This document shows positions 62,787-64,000 of a DNA stretch of 64,000 nucleotides, in pieces (positions within the stretch are counted from its first letter, which is position 1; each line of letters opens with the position of its first letter). This stretch comes from Lysinibacillus xylanilyticus. Lineage in GTDB: Bacteria > Bacillota > Bacilli > Bacillales_A > Planococcaceae. The stretch spans positions 4,348-68,347 of the forward strand of contig NZ_LFXJ01000006.1 of assembly GCF_001183605.1 (NCBI RefSeq). Direction: 5' to 3'. A program made the translations under genes and the position numbers. The notes under the pieces were generated by a model. It searched no databases. It had not been told where the DNA came from and was given only the letters and a program-made list of their open reading frames with translations.

Positions 62787-62870
62787 ATGTATCTCTCCCT
62801 TAGATTTTTATACATGGCAATCTATTTATTATCAGTCTTTATTAAACTAATCTGCACCGTTAGTACAATA

Positions 62871-62896
62871 AGAAAAAAGAGCTGCATATGCAACTC
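62871..62896 (-). terminator. Terminator after the six-helix membrane gene
   Basis: Minus strand GAGTTGC-ATAT-GCAGCTC followed by TTTTTTC. Nearly the same as the hairpin at 63838. Confidence 0.75.
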
Positions 62897-63004
62897 AATG
62901 ATCTTTATAGTTAAACTACAAGTTTCGACAAAATGAACAAGTCGTTCTGATACGGAAAAAAATTTTCATTTCATCACTTCGAGTTCTAGTTATGAAGAGA
63001 TAAA

Positions 63005-63628
63005 TTACATCTCTTGTGTCTGATTAAATTTCTTGAGCCCGATAATACTTCCTAAAATTGTGAAAATAGCAGTTCCTACGATAACTATCATTAGTTCTTT
63101 GTTATTGAAATAATGGTACGAAGTTAATGAATTATTAACAAATCTTATAAAGAGAACCGTTGCGTAGGATGTAAAGAAACCGATAGTTGCTCCAAGTGTA
63201 AAACCACTGATATGCAACCAGTTGTTATATTTCTTTAATAAGAAATGAGATAAAAACACAAGAAGGATTGACATTAACGGGATATAGAGGTCAACTGTGT
63301 TGCGAATAAAGATGTTTTGTATGTAATCTTCGTTTGATTTGTAATGATATGAGTTATATGAATCGTTAACTATTTGTATAACTTTGATCAACCAAAACCC
63401 GATTAATGTCCCAAGAAGTATCGGTTTGATAGTTATTTTTTTAATTAAAAAATAACAGATAATAAACGAAACAATCACGGTAATAGGTGACATGAAGATG
63501 ATATCTAGTTGGTAAAACTCATTATCATTACCACTTAAATCATGATAAATGACTGCTAAAGAAAAAAATGCGAGAAATGCGGCAATAGCAGTCACTAAAT
63601 AAGTTGTTACATTTAAAAATAATTTCAA
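63005..63628 (-). CDS. Six-helix membrane protein of unknown function
   Basis: 207 aa with six predicted helices (about 6-27, 44-61, 70-88, 113-131, 139-163, 180-198). No motif recognised. AAAGGAG precedes ATG 63628 by about 9 bases. Followed by a terminator whose twin ends the next minus-strand gene, hinting at a local duplication. Confidence 0.7.
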   Translation of the reverse strand: MKLFLNVTTYLVTAIAAFLAFFSLAVIYHDLSGNDNEFYQLDIIFMSPITVIVSFIICYFLIKKITIKPILLGTLIGFWLIKVIQIVNDSYNSYHYKSNEDYIQNIFIRNTVDLYIPLMSILLVFLSHFLLKKYNNWLHISGFTLGATIGFFTSYATVLFIRFVNNSLTSYHYFNNKELMIVIVGTAIFTILGSIIGLKKFNQTQEM

Positions 63629-63837
63629 TTTGGATGCTCCTTTTTTGTTATTAAAGGCTGTTTTCTAACAGATTGTTGTTGTAAAGTCAGTTAGTTAAAA
63701 AGTCTTCACTTGTTAGAGAAACGCCACCGCTCCAATTTCATTCCGTGGAATACTTTGCCTATCAAATATTAACAATATATTGCCTTGTTTTATATATGTA
63801 ATTTTTTCCTCTTACAACTAAAATGTTGGTTTAATAA
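63629..63837. other. AT-rich gap
   Basis: No gene or clear signal seen apart from the upstream region of the six-helix protein gene. Confidence 0.5.
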
Positions 63838-63863
63838 ATAAAAAAGAGCTGCATATGCAATTC
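63838..63863 (-). terminator. Terminator of the partial gene at the window edge
   Basis: Minus strand GAATTGC-ATAT-GCAGCTC followed by TTTTTTATT. Confidence 0.7.
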
Positions 63864-63898
63864 AATCTTTGCGAAACTGTATTAGTTAGTTTTATATT

Positions 63899-64000
63899 CT
63901 AATATCTCCCTGTAATAAAGAAAAATAAGAATAAACTTGACCAAAATAACCCAAATACAAATAGTAATATTCTTTTAAACCATATTGGAGAAAGATTGAA
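63899..64000 (-). CDS. C-terminal end of a membrane protein (partial)
   Basis: The last 33 codons of a minus-strand frame are open to the window edge. They read FNLSPIWFKRILLFVFGLFW and onward to ITGRY-stop, one hydrophobic helix with a short tail. The start lies outside the window. Confidence 0.6.
   Translation of the reverse strand, partial: FNLSPIWFKRILLFVFGLFWSSLFLFFFITGRY

Overview
The window looks like a chromosomal segment of a low-GC, spore-former-type Bacillales bacterium, most likely Lysinibacillus or a close Planococcaceae relative. This rests on gene content and on the intergenic repeats as I remember them; no database was searched. Supporting features are a 5S rRNA followed by an 18-gene tRNA cluster, L-box, ydaO, purine and T-box leaders, bacterial nitric oxide synthase, KimA, TcyP, YpsA, the glnQHMP order, YjlC-Ndh, and a Geobacillus-type cytochrome bd with its 33-residue CydS subunit.

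Layout. 1-1927: end of an rRNA operon (5S) and tRNA cluster with terminator. 2392-6846: nitric oxide synthase, a CynX/NimT-type MFS carrier, and a lysine-riboswitch-controlled lysine permease. 7475-10856: two-component system plus ABC exporter (YcbLMNO-like). 11186-18032: MntH, c-di-AMP-riboswitch/KimA, guanine-riboswitch/xpt-pbuX. 18200-20650: AT-rich accessory patch with an XRE regulator/membrane-protein pair, an unrecognised secreted protein, an IS3 transposase relic and a possible scrap of a pbuX 3' end. 20769-29524: UPF0316 and YitT membrane proteins, DMT transporter, PucR-type regulator, overlapping EAL and CBS-GGDEF genes, TcyP, YpsA. 30107-33253: glutamine ABC transporter. 33395-37100: DUF418 protein with a 31-residue companion, divergent from a second two-component system.

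37260-46620 is the most coherent block: sulfide:quinone oxidoreductase, a DUF1641 protein, a CstB-like persulfide dioxygenase/rhodanese, a cysteine-less membrane rhodanese, an NreBC-like sensor/regulator, a TauE-type exporter, a 39-residue membrane peptide and cytochrome bd (CydABS). The promoters of its two outer operons carry the same TAGGGG-N4-CCCCTA-type inverted repeat at exactly the same distance from the -10 box. I infer one regulon for sulfide oxidation, sulfite export and a sulfide-tolerant oxidase, probably controlled by the regulator encoded between the two operons.

46792-52505: two TetR/efflux pairs (DHA2 MFS; MMPL). 52732-54669: yjlC-ndh behind a Rex-like site, a 28-codon leader ORF and an intrinsic terminator. 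54786-55670: an array of about 40 imperfect 21-bp repeats. 55803-57375: T-box-controlled MFS transporter. 57468-64000: hydrolase, quinone oxidoreductase, EcsC-family protein, divergent MocR regulator/GNAT pair, DUF5071 protein and membrane proteins, the last cut by the window edge.

Two families of structured intergenic repeats (A and B below) are scattered through the window. They share a double-hairpin module whose stems differ between copies with base pairing kept, which suggests selection on a folded RNA or DNA. This module and the shared promoter architecture of the sulfide/bd block are the best candidates for something undescribed.
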